A DNA stretch of 35,114 nucleotides. Origin: an uncultured Prevotella sp. (GTDB taxonomy: Bacteria; Bacteroidota; Bacteroidia; Bacteroidales; Bacteroidaceae). The first letter of the stretch is position 1. Each line of letters opens with the position of its first letter. Where the stretch lies: NCBI GenBank assembly GCA_902497035.1, contig CABVDL010000020.1:1-35114 (forward strand), given 5' to 3'. Position numbers and translations under genes: made by a program. A model generated the notes under the pieces. The model worked only from the letters and a program-made list of their open reading frames with translations. It was not told the DNA's origin and searched no databases. Below, one piece after another: positions 6,738 to 14,518 of this stretch.

Positions 6738-7670
6738 CTATTTCCCAAACCACTCTTCAATTTCGTCATCCGACAATCCCTGCTGTCGTAACTTCTCACG
6801 TATGCGACCAAGCTGCTCGTCTCTCTGGGATATCTGCTCGTCCTTCTGGGATAACTGCTCGTCTTTCTGGGATATTTGCTCGTCCTTCTCCTTAATGATC
6901 TTGTCACGGCTCATGATGGCCGTGTCGCGGTCCTCTATGGCCTGGAAGAACTCATCCTCCACATTCATGTCCTGCCGGAGTTTCGCATCAGAGGAGGCCT
7001 TGAACAGCCGGCGGAGGATATATTGCATGTCGGCATCGTTCTCATAGTTGGCATCGTCGAGCTCTACCACCTGCCGGTTGTCTTTCTCTTTGTTGGTCTG
7101 GTCAAACACGCTCAGCACCTTCTCAAGTCTGTTGTTGATTTGTCCATGCAGCAGCGGAATCTGTACAATGATGCTGTCATGGACGAGGCTGTCGACAAAC
7201 GGGTCGGGCAGGCCGTCAGTCACCTCGCGTCCGTCGTAGTCGTATGATTTGTGGTTGACATAGAGCACAGGCACGTTGATGTTCCCCACCCTGTGTCCGA
7301 GAATATAAACTGCCACCATCGGGATGCCGTAGGGCGGGCGCAGCTCCTCTTGCACCATATTCTCTTTGTTGGCATATTGGGCACCGAGATACTGCCTGAA
7401 GCGCAGGGTCTCCGTGTCAAGCCAGGTCTTCTGCAGCTCGATGAGTATCAGGCGCAACGAGCCGTCGTCCTGGCGGACGCGCGCCCCGAAATCGATGCGG
7501 AACATGGAGATGTTGTCACGGTAGCCGTTGGTGTACTCGTTACGGCGTATCTGCACCTCAGCCACCTCTTTCTTCAGCAGTGCGGAAAGCACGGTGCGGG
7601 CGATACGCTCGTCCTCCATCAGATACTTGAAGACGGAGTCGTAGATGGGATTTGCTACACGAATAATCAT
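6738..7670 (-). CDS. Rpn-like PD-(D/E)XK nuclease/transposase-family protein
   Basis: A 310-residue protein of the type annotated as PD-(D/E)XK nuclease family transposase (related to E. coli RpnA). The N-terminus reads NPIYDSVFKYLMED, typical of the family. The likely nuclease residues are Asp60 (RIDFGAR) and Glu78-x-Gln80 (IELQK), with the usual Gln variant of the third position. After a helical middle, residues about 260-290 carry heptad-like DEQ(I/L)SQK repeats predicted to form a coiled coil, followed by GLSDDEIEEWFGK, a common ending in this family. Members are DNA nucleases that promote recombination and are often multicopy. There are no terminal inverted repeats, so it is not shown to be mobile here. 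It has its own -7 box at 7710-7717. Confidence 0.85.
   Translation of the reverse strand: MIIRVANPIYDSVFKYLMEDERIARTVLSALLKKEVAEVQIRRNEYTNGYRDNISMFRIDFGARVRQDDGSLRLILIELQKTWLDTETLRFRQYLGAQYANKENMVQEELRPPYGIPMVAVYILGHRVGNINVPVLYVNHKSYDYDGREVTDGLPDPFVDSLVHDSIIVQIPLLHGQINNRLEKVLSVFDQTNKEKDNRQVVELDDANYENDADMQYILRRLFKASSDAKLRQDMNVEDEFFQAIEDRDTAIMSRDKIIKEKDEQISQKDEQLSQKDEQISQRDEQLGRIREKLRQQGLSDDEIEEWFGK
6813..6893 (-). repeat. 21-bp tandem repeat inside the Rpn-like gene
   Basis: About 3.8 units of 21 bp start at 6813, 6834, 6855 and 6876, each carrying (C/T)TGCTCGTC on the plus strand. Each unit encodes seven residues (DEQ-I/L-SQ-K/R), one coiled-coil heptad. Such in-frame repeats can expand or contract by whole heptads and change the coiled-coil length without frameshift. 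Confidence 0.85.
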
Positions 7671-7709
7671 AATACGACAGAGTTTTATTCTACGGTAATT
7701 CTACATTGA

Positions 7710-7717
7710 CAAAGTTA
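7710..7717 (-). promoter_or_regulatory. -7 promoter box for the Rpn-like gene
   Basis: TAACTTTG on the minus strand matches TAnnTTTG, 40 bp before the start codon at 7670. The -33 region is weak; the nearest minus-strand TTTG (7742-7745) is 24 nt away. Confidence 0.45.
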
Positions 7718-7875
7718 ACGTAAAAAGTTGGAACCCGCAAGCAAATTACTAAAAATATCTTGGCGCAGCGGATAAAGTCCGTGGAGGCGTGCAACCTTGG
7801 TGGCAGTGTAGTGGCCTGTCTCTGCGCTGTCGGCGAAATCGGTTTGAACTAATAAGGCCTTTGTCATTTTGATTA
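7718..7875. other. Intergenic segment, possible repeat family member
   Basis: This non-coding stretch lies between the fucosyltransferase-like and Rpn-like genes. A frame open across it (7715-7963, minus) runs into the fucosyltransferase gene and has no recognisable domain, so I do not call it. The 14-bp string at 7803-7816 recurs at 35099-35112, also just after a gene, but a match of that length can occur by chance in 35 kb. Confidence 0.3.
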
Positions 7876-8718
7876 TTACTTTTGCTCCAGTATATGCAGC
7901 CCGTTTCCACCTATCCTCGACGCGATGACCGAGAAACTGCTGTCGGCCGTGCCGTAGATGCATTGGGTGCGGGCCAGGGTGAACATCTCGGCCACGGCAG
8001 CCTGTATGCCCTCCACCGTCCCGCGCTCGGCCCGTGTGCAGGCGGTGACGATGGACGCGCCAAAGCGCTGCTGCAGCTGCTGCTTGGTCAGCTCGTCGTC
8101 GGTGGCAAGGTAGAAGCGCTGACCCGGCCGCTCAGCCAGCAGCGACTGTATCTTGTCAATGAACAGCCCAAGGGGACTGCGACGCGTGGCCTCAAGGTTG
8201 TCGGTGCGGCGGATGTGGATGCCGACAGGCCGGTCGCCAAGCAGTGCCATGTTGTGGGCGATGACGCGCTCGATAGCCTCCACCGGATGGAACAGCCGGC
8301 CATAGAGCGTGTCGGGGAAGGTGCCGAAGTCCTGGTAACAACTCATATAGCTGCGCCCGCCCCGCACCCAGGCCTCGAAGTCGAAGCCCTGCTGCTTGAG
8401 GGGCGTGACCTGCCACTCGTCAATACGCCTGTCAAACCGGAGCCGCTGGTACAGCATAGGGATGTAGAGGTTGCGCCGACGCGGCCGGTCATAGAGCAGT
8501 GCCGTAGCCGCATTGCCCTCGGTAAGGTGGAGCAGCGTCGACGGCTGAAACAACTTGTGGAACGGCGCATGCAGCGCCCAGTCCTGAAACCAGCAGACGC
8601 GCAGTTCCACCCCCGTCACTTCTGCCAGATGACAGGCCGAGGCCACGGCACGCAGCCGGTTGCCCAAGCCTCCCGACGGTACAAATACCAGTTCTCCGTT
8701 GCTATTGTCTTCGCTCAT
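7876..8718 (-). CDS. Fucosyltransferase-like glycosyltransferase
   Basis: A 280-residue protein with GGLGNRLRAV at 16-25, the N-terminal nucleotide-sugar motif seen in GT11 and NodZ-type fucosyltransferases. It also has HIRRTDN at 168-174, the conserved Arg-containing motif shared by alpha-1,2, alpha-1,6 and protein O-fucosyltransferases that use GDP-fucose. It has no signal peptide or membrane segment and should act in the cytoplasm on a glycan intermediate. It starts 25 bp downstream of the AAA ATPase gene with no obvious promoter of its own. The GT-B-like family is well supported; fucose as the donor is probable but not proven, because no GDP-fucose synthesis genes are in the window. Confidence 0.75.
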   Translation of the reverse strand: MSEDNSNGELVFVPSGGLGNRLRAVASACHLAEVTGVELRVCWFQDWALHAPFHKLFQPSTLLHLTEGNAATALLYDRPRRRNLYIPMLYQRLRFDRRIDEWQVTPLKQQGFDFEAWVRGGRSYMSCYQDFGTFPDTLYGRLFHPVEAIERVIAHNMALLGDRPVGIHIRRTDNLEATRRSPLGLFIDKIQSLLAERPGQRFYLATDDELTKQQLQQRFGASIVTACTRAERGTVEGIQAAVAEMFTLARTQCIYGTADSSFSVIASRIGGNGLHILEQK

Positions 8719-8743
8719 GATGTTTTTAAAAAATTGTCTATGC

Positions 8744-9868
8744 TCACAGCCGCTTCCTCAGCCACAAGGCAAAGAACTTGTCGTAGATTTCATAGGTGCC
8801 AAACTCGTTGGTGACAAACTCCTTCTCTATCAGTCCGCGCAGAGCCGACTGCACGCTGCTCGCAGAGGGCAGGTGATAGGCGTTGATGAACCGTGACGAC
8901 GTCGGTTGCTCGGCTTTCCCGGCTTTGCAGATGGCGAACAGAATATCCTTCTGGCGGGAGGGCAACTGGAAGAGAATGGACTCGTAGGTAAAACTGTTAG
9001 CGGTGAGGATGGCTTCTATGGCCGGATCTATCATCGACGGCTCGCAGACGGTCCCCTGAGGCGTGTCGGCATACAGCTCGTTCATGGACCGCTGTAAGTA
9101 CCACGTGATGCCATCGAAACGGTTATATACCAGAGAGACCGTTTCAGGTGAGATGGCCTTGCCATGCTCCTTGAACAGTCTGAGGGTGAAATCAACATAT
9201 TTGTTACGTTCGAGAACATCAATGTTCATCATGGTCGTACTCTGATAGAACGGGCGGTTGGGTTTGAGAAACATCTCACTCATCATCGTGCGCTGACTGC
9301 CAGAGAAAATGAACTGTGCGTTGTTGCAGTGTTGTACGTACGTGCGGAGCAGCGCCTCTGCCTTACCGTCAGGATAGCCGGCTATTGACTGAAACTCGTC
9401 AATGGCTATAATGCACGGTTTGTCCGACTTGGCAATATAGTCGAAAATCTCACCTACAGTGACTGCCGGCTCGCCGACCTCTCCCATGCCGAGCCTCAGT
9501 TCCGGCAGGCCGTTTTCTCCTATCGACAATCCGGCATAGAGCGATTTGATACACTTCAGAAACGTCTGGGCTGCACGCTTGCTGACAGAACTCAGCGCAC
9601 TCAGAATACTCTTTCCCATCACCTGCACCATCTCGTTGCAGTCCTTGGTGGCATAAAGGTCGATAAGAATACAATAATAATGTGACGCAATATCCTTCTG
9701 ATGGAATAAGTGTTCTATCAGGCCCGTCTTGCCCACACGGCGCGGTGCCGTCAGCGTGACATTGCGTCCGTTTTCTATATGTTTCCTCAGAAGCGCGGTA
9801 TCCTCTTCCCTGTCGCAGAAAAGGTCATCGGAAACGTAGCTTCTCAGTACAAAAGGATTGATGCTCAT
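8744..9868 (-). CDS. AAA ATPase, archaeal-type ATPase domain family
   Basis: This 374-residue protein begins MSINPFVLRSYV, then FCDRE, the usual opening of this family in Bacteroidetes. It has Walker A APRRVGKTG at about 41-49, Walker B IIAIDEF at about 153-159, and a GSQRTMM sensor-like motif. The C-terminal third resembles a winged helix (SSVQSALRGLIEKEF), so nucleic-acid binding is likely. I prefer the ATG at 9868 over 9892 because the -7 box at 9890-9897 would otherwise overlap the coding start. Such stand-alone ATPases are abundant in Bacteroidetes and their roles are mostly unknown. Nothing ties it to the glycan genes around it except position. Confidence 0.85.
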   Translation of the reverse strand: MSINPFVLRSYVSDDLFCDREEDTALLRKHIENGRNVTLTAPRRVGKTGLIEHLFHQKDIASHYYCILIDLYATKDCNEMVQVMGKSILSALSSVSKRAAQTFLKCIKSLYAGLSIGENGLPELRLGMGEVGEPAVTVGEIFDYIAKSDKPCIIAIDEFQSIAGYPDGKAEALLRTYVQHCNNAQFIFSGSQRTMMSEMFLKPNRPFYQSTTMMNIDVLERNKYVDFTLRLFKEHGKAISPETVSLVYNRFDGITWYLQRSMNELYADTPQGTVCEPSMIDPAIEAILTANSFTYESILFQLPSRQKDILFAICKAGKAEQPTSSRFINAYHLPSASSVQSALRGLIEKEFVTNEFGTYEIYDKFFALWLRKRL

Positions 9869-9889
9869 AAATGATTTTGCTTGATGATG

Positions 9890-9897
9890 CAAAGATA
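9890..9897 (-). promoter_or_regulatory. -7 promoter box for the AAA ATPase
   Basis: TATCTTTG on the minus strand is a perfect TAnnTTTG match, 21 bp before the ATG at 9868, and it decides between the two candidate starts. It lies in an AT-rich spacer (9893-9960) containing a short hairpin (9910-9917 with 9925-9932) that might end the upstream operon. Confidence 0.6.
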
Positions 9898-9976
9898 ATT
9901 ATCATCTTTCAATTATTGTTTTATAATAATTGCTTTATAATAATAATTAACTAAAATCAGGCAGTTGACGGCACCG

Positions 9977-11431
9977 TCAGCCAAAGAGATACTGCCCGTA
10001 CAGCACGCCGTTGTAAATCATCAGCCAGGCCGTGAGCAGCAGAAGCACCACACGGAGGGCGACGAGACCGCGCGACCCAGGGCCATGCGTCCGCAGGGCG
10101 CGCAGCAGAAACGCTACGGCTATGGGAACAACGATGAGCCAGTGGGCACTCATGATATAGACCTCGTTGAGTCCGAAGCCCAGCACCAGGTGGATGAGCA
10201 TGTCGAAACCGAGAAACGACAGCGCCAGCCACAGGAAACGGCTGCTCCGCCCGGCCCACACGCCGGCGAGGAACAACAGTAGCACGAGAGCCTCAACCAC
10301 ATAGTTGAATGCGTGGCGGTAGTGTACGATGACGGGACGGTTCATCAGCGCATCGCGCAACAAATAGTCGGTATGCAGCTGTATCGGCTCGCCACAGACA
10401 TTCTCTACGAGGCTCCATCCGCGCGGTGTCGTGATGTCAGTCCATTGCGAGAACTCGCCGTGTCCCAAGGGCTTGCCCTGATGTGCGACCGATGCCCTCA
10501 TGCTGATACGCCTCTGCCATAGCGAGTCGCTGTGGGCAAGCATGGCCTCGGCCTTGCGTCTGACGAGCGTAGAGTCGGCAGTGTGCAACAGCGCCTCTGC
10601 CTTCAGGTAAGTCCTTGCCTCCTGCCTGGCCCGTTCCTTGGCCTTAGCCTCCTGGCGTGCCACATAGCGTGGCCGCTCGTAGGTTTTCCATTCCCATCGC
10701 GCAAAGCCCCAGATGAGCAGGGCAGGAAGCACGACCGCCAGCAGCAGGTTCAACGGATGCCAGAAGCGCTTGCCATTGACAAAGAGATTGGCCAGGAACA
10801 CCTTGATGCCGTTGTTGAGTGAGATGCCGGCAGTAATGAAGAACAGCAGTATGGCCTGCAGACGCGGCATGGGCCGACCTTCCCTCATCTCCATGCCCGA
10901 GAGGTAAAGCACCAGCGTGAGCATCATCATCGAAAGGCAGAAATGGTCGGGTACGCTGACGGTCACCATCACGTAGCCGAAAGAGAAAAGCAGCCACGTG
11001 AGCAGCCACGCATCACCCACGCCCACGCCCACCACGCGGTGGAGTAGCCGCACCATATATATAAAGGTGGTATAGGCGCAGCCCACGAGGATACAGCCCA
11101 TGATGACGGCGGCGAAATTGATGCCGGTCAACGAGTGCAACACTTCATTCAACTGAGCCGGCAGCCAAACGAAGAAAGCCAACAGCGGATGTCGGTAGAT
11201 ATTGTAGTCGGGATACCACTCGCTCAGCACCAGATAGCTGAACGAGTCGAAACCCGAAACATGGAAGGCACCGAAGATGGCCTTGCGGTAATCACCGTGC
11301 AAGGGCGCGATATTGTCCCAAAAGCGGACTACCACCATCACGTTGAGCAGCGTCACGTAGAGCAGCGCGCAAAGCCTGCCCACGGTCTGCCACCGTCCAG
11401 AGAATATCTTGTTCAAAAAAACTTTTGCCAC
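9977..11431 (-). CDS. Polytopic membrane protein, DUF6080-like (copy 2)
   Basis: The 484-residue protein has about ten hydrophobic segments and a long charged loop at roughly 255-345, rich in Ala, Arg and Glu and likely helical. It shares with the gene at 2049 the motifs VSGFD, RHPL, GINF, VPDHFC, LYLSGM, VNG(K/R)(R/K)FW, WTDITTPRG-x-S-x-VEN, NYVVEALVLLLF and GFGLNEVYIM. This copy is longer because of the extra charged segment in the loop. It is the last gene of the operon beginning at 17483 and follows GtrA after 79 bp. Co-occurrence with genes for polyprenyl-linked pentose suggests a membrane transferase using that donor, possibly of GT-C type. That is inference; the family has no function I know of. 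Confidence 0.75.
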   Translation of the reverse strand: MAKVFLNKIFSGRWQTVGRLCALLYVTLLNVMVVVRFWDNIAPLHGDYRKAIFGAFHVSGFDSFSYLVLSEWYPDYNIYRHPLLAFFVWLPAQLNEVLHSLTGINFAAVIMGCILVGCAYTTFIYMVRLLHRVVGVGVGDAWLLTWLLFSFGYVMVTVSVPDHFCLSMMMLTLVLYLSGMEMREGRPMPRLQAILLFFITAGISLNNGIKVFLANLFVNGKRFWHPLNLLLAVVLPALLIWGFARWEWKTYERPRYVARQEAKAKERARQEARTYLKAEALLHTADSTLVRRKAEAMLAHSDSLWQRRISMRASVAHQGKPLGHGEFSQWTDITTPRGWSLVENVCGEPIQLHTDYLLRDALMNRPVIVHYRHAFNYVVEALVLLLFLAGVWAGRSSRFLWLALSFLGFDMLIHLVLGFGLNEVYIMSAHWLIVVPIAVAFLLRALRTHGPGSRGLVALRVVLLLLTAWLMIYNGVLYGQYLFG

Positions 11432-11444
11432 TTATATTATTGCT

Positions 11445-11497
11445 ATGTTATTATGTTACTATGTCTTCTATTAATGTTATTATGTTACTATGTCTTC
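11445..11497. repeat. Two 24-bp direct repeats between gtrA-like and DUF6080-like genes
   Basis: Positions 11445-11468 and 11474-11497 are identical 24-mers separated by 5 bp. The sequence is itself built from ATGTTA and ATGTTACTATGTC blocks, and a partial third copy (CTACTATGTC) begins near 11503. It fills most of the 79-bp spacer, so copy-number changes would alter spacing inside the operon. Role unknown. Confidence 0.85.
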
Positions 11498-11510
11498 CCC
11501 CGCTACTATG

Positions 11511-11948
11511 TCACCTTTTCAGGAAGAACCTCACCAGCAGGAAATTCACCGGCACGCAGACGCAGAACATCGGGATGGGCGCCAGCGTCCTTGACACACC
11601 GAGCCACAGGAAAAGGTTGAGCGTGACCATTTGGAGGAAATAGTTCACCACATGGCTGAACAGGAAGCCTGCTCCTTTCCTGGCATTGGCTTTGACGCGG
11701 AACGTGAAGCGCGTCGAGGCAAAGAAGTTGAACACAAAGCTGACGGCGTAGCCAACGGACATGGCCACGGTGCTCCAGAAGTGCTGGCGTGCCGGCGGCA
11801 GTCCATCGCCCACCAGTTGGATGAGCAGCCAGTAGATGCCGTACTGCAGCAGCGTGGCCGTAGCGCCCACAACACCGAAGCGCACTATCTCGCCCAGCTG
11901 GGCGCGCCGTCCGTCAGACAGACCGTCTATGATGCGTTTGACCTTCAT
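11511..11948 (-). CDS. GtrA family membrane protein
   Basis: A 145-residue protein with four predicted membrane helices, the usual size and topology of GtrA proteins. Typical motifs are RFGVVGATATLLQYGIYWLL near the N-terminus and FNFFASTRFTF in the middle. GtrA-family proteins act in translocating or handling polyprenyl-phosphate-linked sugars; the mycobacterial member Rv3789 works with decaprenyl-phosphoryl-arabinose. I take the ATG at 11948, which leaves 10 bp after the HAD gene; the longer frame from 12032 would overlap that gene by 74 bp. Placement directly after the UbiA and HAD genes supports a role in moving a lipid-linked pentose across the membrane. Confidence 0.8.
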   Translation of the reverse strand: MKVKRIIDGLSDGRRAQLGEIVRFGVVGATATLLQYGIYWLLIQLVGDGLPPARQHFWSTVAMSVGYAVSFVFNFFASTRFTFRVKANARKGAGFLFSHVVNYFLQMVTLNLFLWLGVSRTLAPIPMFCVCVPVNFLLVRFFLKR

Positions 11949-11958
11949 TTGCCGCTTT

Positions 11959-12567
11959 TTAAAGGTTGTCGAATGGTTTGTAATGGCCCTCGTCAGCAAA
12001 GTCCAGCATCTCGCGGTCGCCGCGGCTGTCACCGTAGGCCACGACGAAGCACTCGTCCCGATGCTGCCTCAACTCGGGCAGCGCCGCCTCCAGGCGTCTC
12101 ACTTTCTCGGCGCCGTAGCAGTTGGGCGTGGTGAAGCGCCCGGTAAGCAGTCCGTTTTCCGTTGCCACCTGCGTGCCGATGACCCTCACCGCCATGCCGT
12201 CGAAGAACGGCGCCACCCAGTTGTCGATGCTCGCGCTCACCACCGCCACTTCGTCGCCAGCCTGCAGGGCCTGCGTCAGTGCGTGCCACGTGGCAGGGCG
12301 GCGCAGTCTTTCGCCCCGTTCCCTGACGAACCGGCGGCAGAGCGCGTCGAACGCCGTCACGGACATGCCCCGGAAATAGAAGCTGAACAGCCGCTCCTTC
12401 GTGCGGCCGTTGTCGGCCAAATGGAGCCTCATCAGCACCAGCAGGGGCGAGAACAGCCCCAGGGCCATCACCAGGTGAGCCGTGCCGCGGGCGTAGCGCA
12501 GCAGGGCGATGAGCGTGTCGGCCGTGGTCAGCGTACCGTCGAAATCGAATACCACAATCTTTCTCAT
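11959..12567 (-). CDS. HAD-IB family phosphatase
   Basis: The 202-residue protein starts MRKIVVFDFDGTLT, with the nucleophile motif DFDGT at 8-12, the motif II serine in VVSASIDNW, and the Mg-binding YGDSRGDREML near the C-terminus, all as in SerB-like HAD-IB hydrolases. The ATG at 12567 overlaps the UbiA stop as ATGA, so a 75-residue N-terminal extension open upstream is only a shadow of ubiA. HAD domains are often coupled or fused to this UbiA subfamily. The likely role is to remove the 5-phosphate from polyprenyl-phosphoryl-5-phosphoribose. A different small phosphomonoester substrate cannot be excluded. Confidence 0.85.
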   Translation of the reverse strand: MRKIVVFDFDGTLTTADTLIALLRYARGTAHLVMALGLFSPLLVLMRLHLADNGRTKERLFSFYFRGMSVTAFDALCRRFVRERGERLRRPATWHALTQALQAGDEVAVVSASIDNWVAPFFDGMAVRVIGTQVATENGLLTGRFTTPNCYGAEKVRRLEAALPELRQHRDECFVVAYGDSRGDREMLDFADEGHYKPFDNL

Positions 12568-13526
12568 AAAAGATAGATAATCACAAGGAAACTCAGCACC
12601 CACGCCACGACGATGAGCTGGATGAAGCGGTCGCGCAGCAGCACCTTGGTCGGGTCGCCGCTCTTCTTGTCGACCACGGCCAGCTGGATGTAGCGCAGCA
12701 GGCCCACCAGCACGAAGATGGTGGTCAGATAGAGGTAGCCGGAATGGAACCGCGCCATCACCTCGGGACTGACGGTGTACATGATGTAGCACACGAGCAT
12801 CACCGAGCCGGTGATGGTGAGCGACTGGTCCATGAACTCGCGGTTGTAGCGTATGGTGTTCTTGCGCGGCGCCTCGCCCGTGGCCTCCATGCGCAGCACG
12901 TCGTCACGCCGTTTGGCAAAACTCATGAACAGCGTGAGGAGAAACGTCATCAGCACGATCCACTTGCTGCAGACCATGCCCGTGGCGATGCCGCCCGTGA
13001 GCAGCCGCAGCACGAAGCCGAAAGCCACCACGCACACGTCGATGATGGCATACTGCTTGAGCCGCATGCAGTAGGCAATGTTGAGCAGCCAGTAGAAGCC
13101 GATGAGCGCCAGGCAGCCGAGCGTCGCCTCGGTGGCGGCTGAGCCTGACGGCAAGCCGGGCTGCGCGTCACCGGCCGTAGGCACGGTACCGAGCAGCAGG
13201 GTCACCGCCAGACCCAGCACCAGCATGACCATCATCAGCGCGTAAGCCTGGCGGACAGTGATGATGCCCGAGGCAATGGGACGGTGGCACTTCACGGGAT
13301 GGCGGCGGTCGTCATCGACATCGTGAATGTCGTTGAAGCAGTAGATGCTTGAGGCCGTGAGGCAGAACGCAACAAACACGATGAGTGCACGCACAAGACT
13401 GCCGGGCTGGAAGATGGCGCCGCCAAAAAACGCGGGCAGGAACACAAAGGCGTTCTTGATCCACTGTTTCGGCCGAATGAGTCTCACGAGGGCGGCCGAC
13501 GTCCCCCTCCTGTCTAAATCTTGCAT
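12564..13526 (-). CDS. UbiA-family polyprenyl-phosphate phosphoribosyltransferase-like protein
   Basis: A 320-residue integral membrane prenyltransferase with about eight or nine helices. RPKQWIKNAFVFLP (18-31) is the opening typical of decaprenyl-phosphate phosphoribosyltransferase (mycobacterial Rv3806c), and NDIHDVDDD (65-73) is the first Asp-rich motif. A YxxxLKxxxxxDV stretch is the second conserved region. These enzymes join PRPP to a polyprenyl phosphate. It overlaps the acyltransferase upstream by 13 bp and the HAD gene downstream by 4 bp. With HAD and GtrA following, the trio can make, dephosphorylate and flip a polyprenyl-phospho-ribose. Prenylation of another acceptor, as in quinone synthesis, is less likely because the N-terminal motif differs from UbiA and MenA. 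Confidence 0.85.
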   Translation of the reverse strand: MQDLDRRGTSAALVRLIRPKQWIKNAFVFLPAFFGGAIFQPGSLVRALIVFVAFCLTASSIYCFNDIHDVDDDRRHPVKCHRPIASGIITVRQAYALMMVMLVLGLAVTLLLGTVPTAGDAQPGLPSGSAATEATLGCLALIGFYWLLNIAYCMRLKQYAIIDVCVVAFGFVLRLLTGGIATGMVCSKWIVLMTFLLTLFMSFAKRRDDVLRMEATGEAPRKNTIRYNREFMDQSLTITGSVMLVCYIMYTVSPEVMARFHSGYLYLTTIFVLVGLLRYIQLAVVDKKSGDPTKVLLRDRFIQLIVVAWVLSFLVIIYLL

Positions 13527-14518
13527 ATCCGTTCAAGTTGTTTGCTGATGAGCGTCACCACCTTCATCAGCAGCCACGCCAAGGGCAGCGTAATGACCGT
13601 ACAGACGAGGAACGTGGGCCAGTAGCTCCAGTCCTTGGGCAGGTAGTCGAGCACGAAGTGCAGATGAATGAGGTAGCACTCCAGACTCAGCGACCCCACC
13701 CAGGCCAGTACGGCGGTGAGCCGCGACGGCAGGTGTCTGAGGACGCGGTTGAAGATGAGGATGGACGTGATGGTCAGGGGAATATAGAGCATGCGCTCGA
13801 CGAAGAGCGGAAACTGTCCGTGGCGCACCTGTTCCAGGAAGAAGCACGAGGCAAACGTCATCAGGAACATCAGCCACAGCAGCCATACGCCCTGGCCGTC
13901 GATGGTGTCCTTGCGCCTGACCGCCTCGCCCATATTGATGCCAATGAAAAAGATGGGCACGCGGCTCCAGAAAATCTCCAGATGGCCGACGGCCCCGTGG
14001 ATGGGTGTCACCCACTGCACCAGCACGCACCACATAATCATCACCACGGGCAGCCAGCGGTAGACGGGATGGCGGCGGATGAGCGTCATATAGGGCGGCG
14101 CGAAGAGGTAGAGCATCATGATGGCGGGGATGTACCAGAAGTCGAGCTCGTCGAAGCGCCAGAAGTTCCAGTTGAACAATATCTCGCCCAACAGGTTCAC
14201 CAGCGAGGCCGCGTCGCGCACGGGGATGCGGGGAATGAAATACAGGCAGGCGATGATGAGCCACGCCGGGTAGATGCGGATGAGGCGGCGGAAATAGAAA
14301 TGGCGGTACGACGGTCTCTTCGTCCACGAGAACCACAGGCCTATGCCACTGAGAAAGAGGAACATGTCGACACCGAGGTTGCCCATGCGGCGCAGTCCAT
14401 AGAACGTGTCCCAGCGTGCCAGGTCGACATGGAACATGATGATGATGAGCATGGCTATGCCCATCAGCGCCCCGCGGAAACGGGAGATGTTGGCCAGTTC
14501 AATGTCGGGTATGCTCAT
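13514..14518 (-). CDS. Acyltransferase-3 family membrane protein (second of pair)
   Basis: The 334-residue protein begins MSIPDIELANISRFRG, then a first helix with FHVDLARW, where the His is the conserved residue of acyltransferase-3 (AT3) proteins. It has GVDMFLFLSG and about ten membrane helices, and ends with an amphipathic stretch. AT3 proteins O-acetylate or acylate surface glycans, LPS or peptidoglycan from the cytoplasmic acyl-CoA pool. The start at 14518 overlaps the stop of the preceding acyltransferase by 4 bp (ATGA). A longer frame from 14857 would lie inside that gene and is rejected. Its acceptor is unknown; a glycan made with the lipid-linked pentose encoded next door is a reasonable guess. 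Confidence 0.85.
   Translation of the reverse strand: MSIPDIELANISRFRGALMGIAMLIIIMFHVDLARWDTFYGLRRMGNLGVDMFLFLSGIGLWFSWTKRPSYRHFYFRRLIRIYPAWLIIACLYFIPRIPVRDAASLVNLLGEILFNWNFWRFDELDFWYIPAIMMLYLFAPPYMTLIRRHPVYRWLPVVMIMWCVLVQWVTPIHGAVGHLEIFWSRVPIFFIGINMGEAVRRKDTIDGQGVWLLWLMFLMTFASCFFLEQVRHGQFPLFVERMLYIPLTITSILIFNRVLRHLPSRLTAVLAWVGSLSLECYLIHLHFVLDYLPKDWSYWPTFLVCTVITLPLAWLLMKVVTLISKQLERICKI

Noticed and set aside
6738..7670. A complete transposon around the Rpn-like gene
   Set aside because: I found no terminal inverted repeats or target duplication at its edges. The family name includes transposase, but mobility is not shown.
7715..7963. An 82-codon minus-strand frame
   Set aside because: It overlaps the end of the fucosyltransferase-like gene in another frame and has no recognised domain.
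12568..12792. 75-residue N-terminal extension of the HAD phosphatase
   Set aside because: It lies wholly inside ubiA in another frame and is Arg/Pro-rich. The DFDGT motif needs to be close to the N-terminus.
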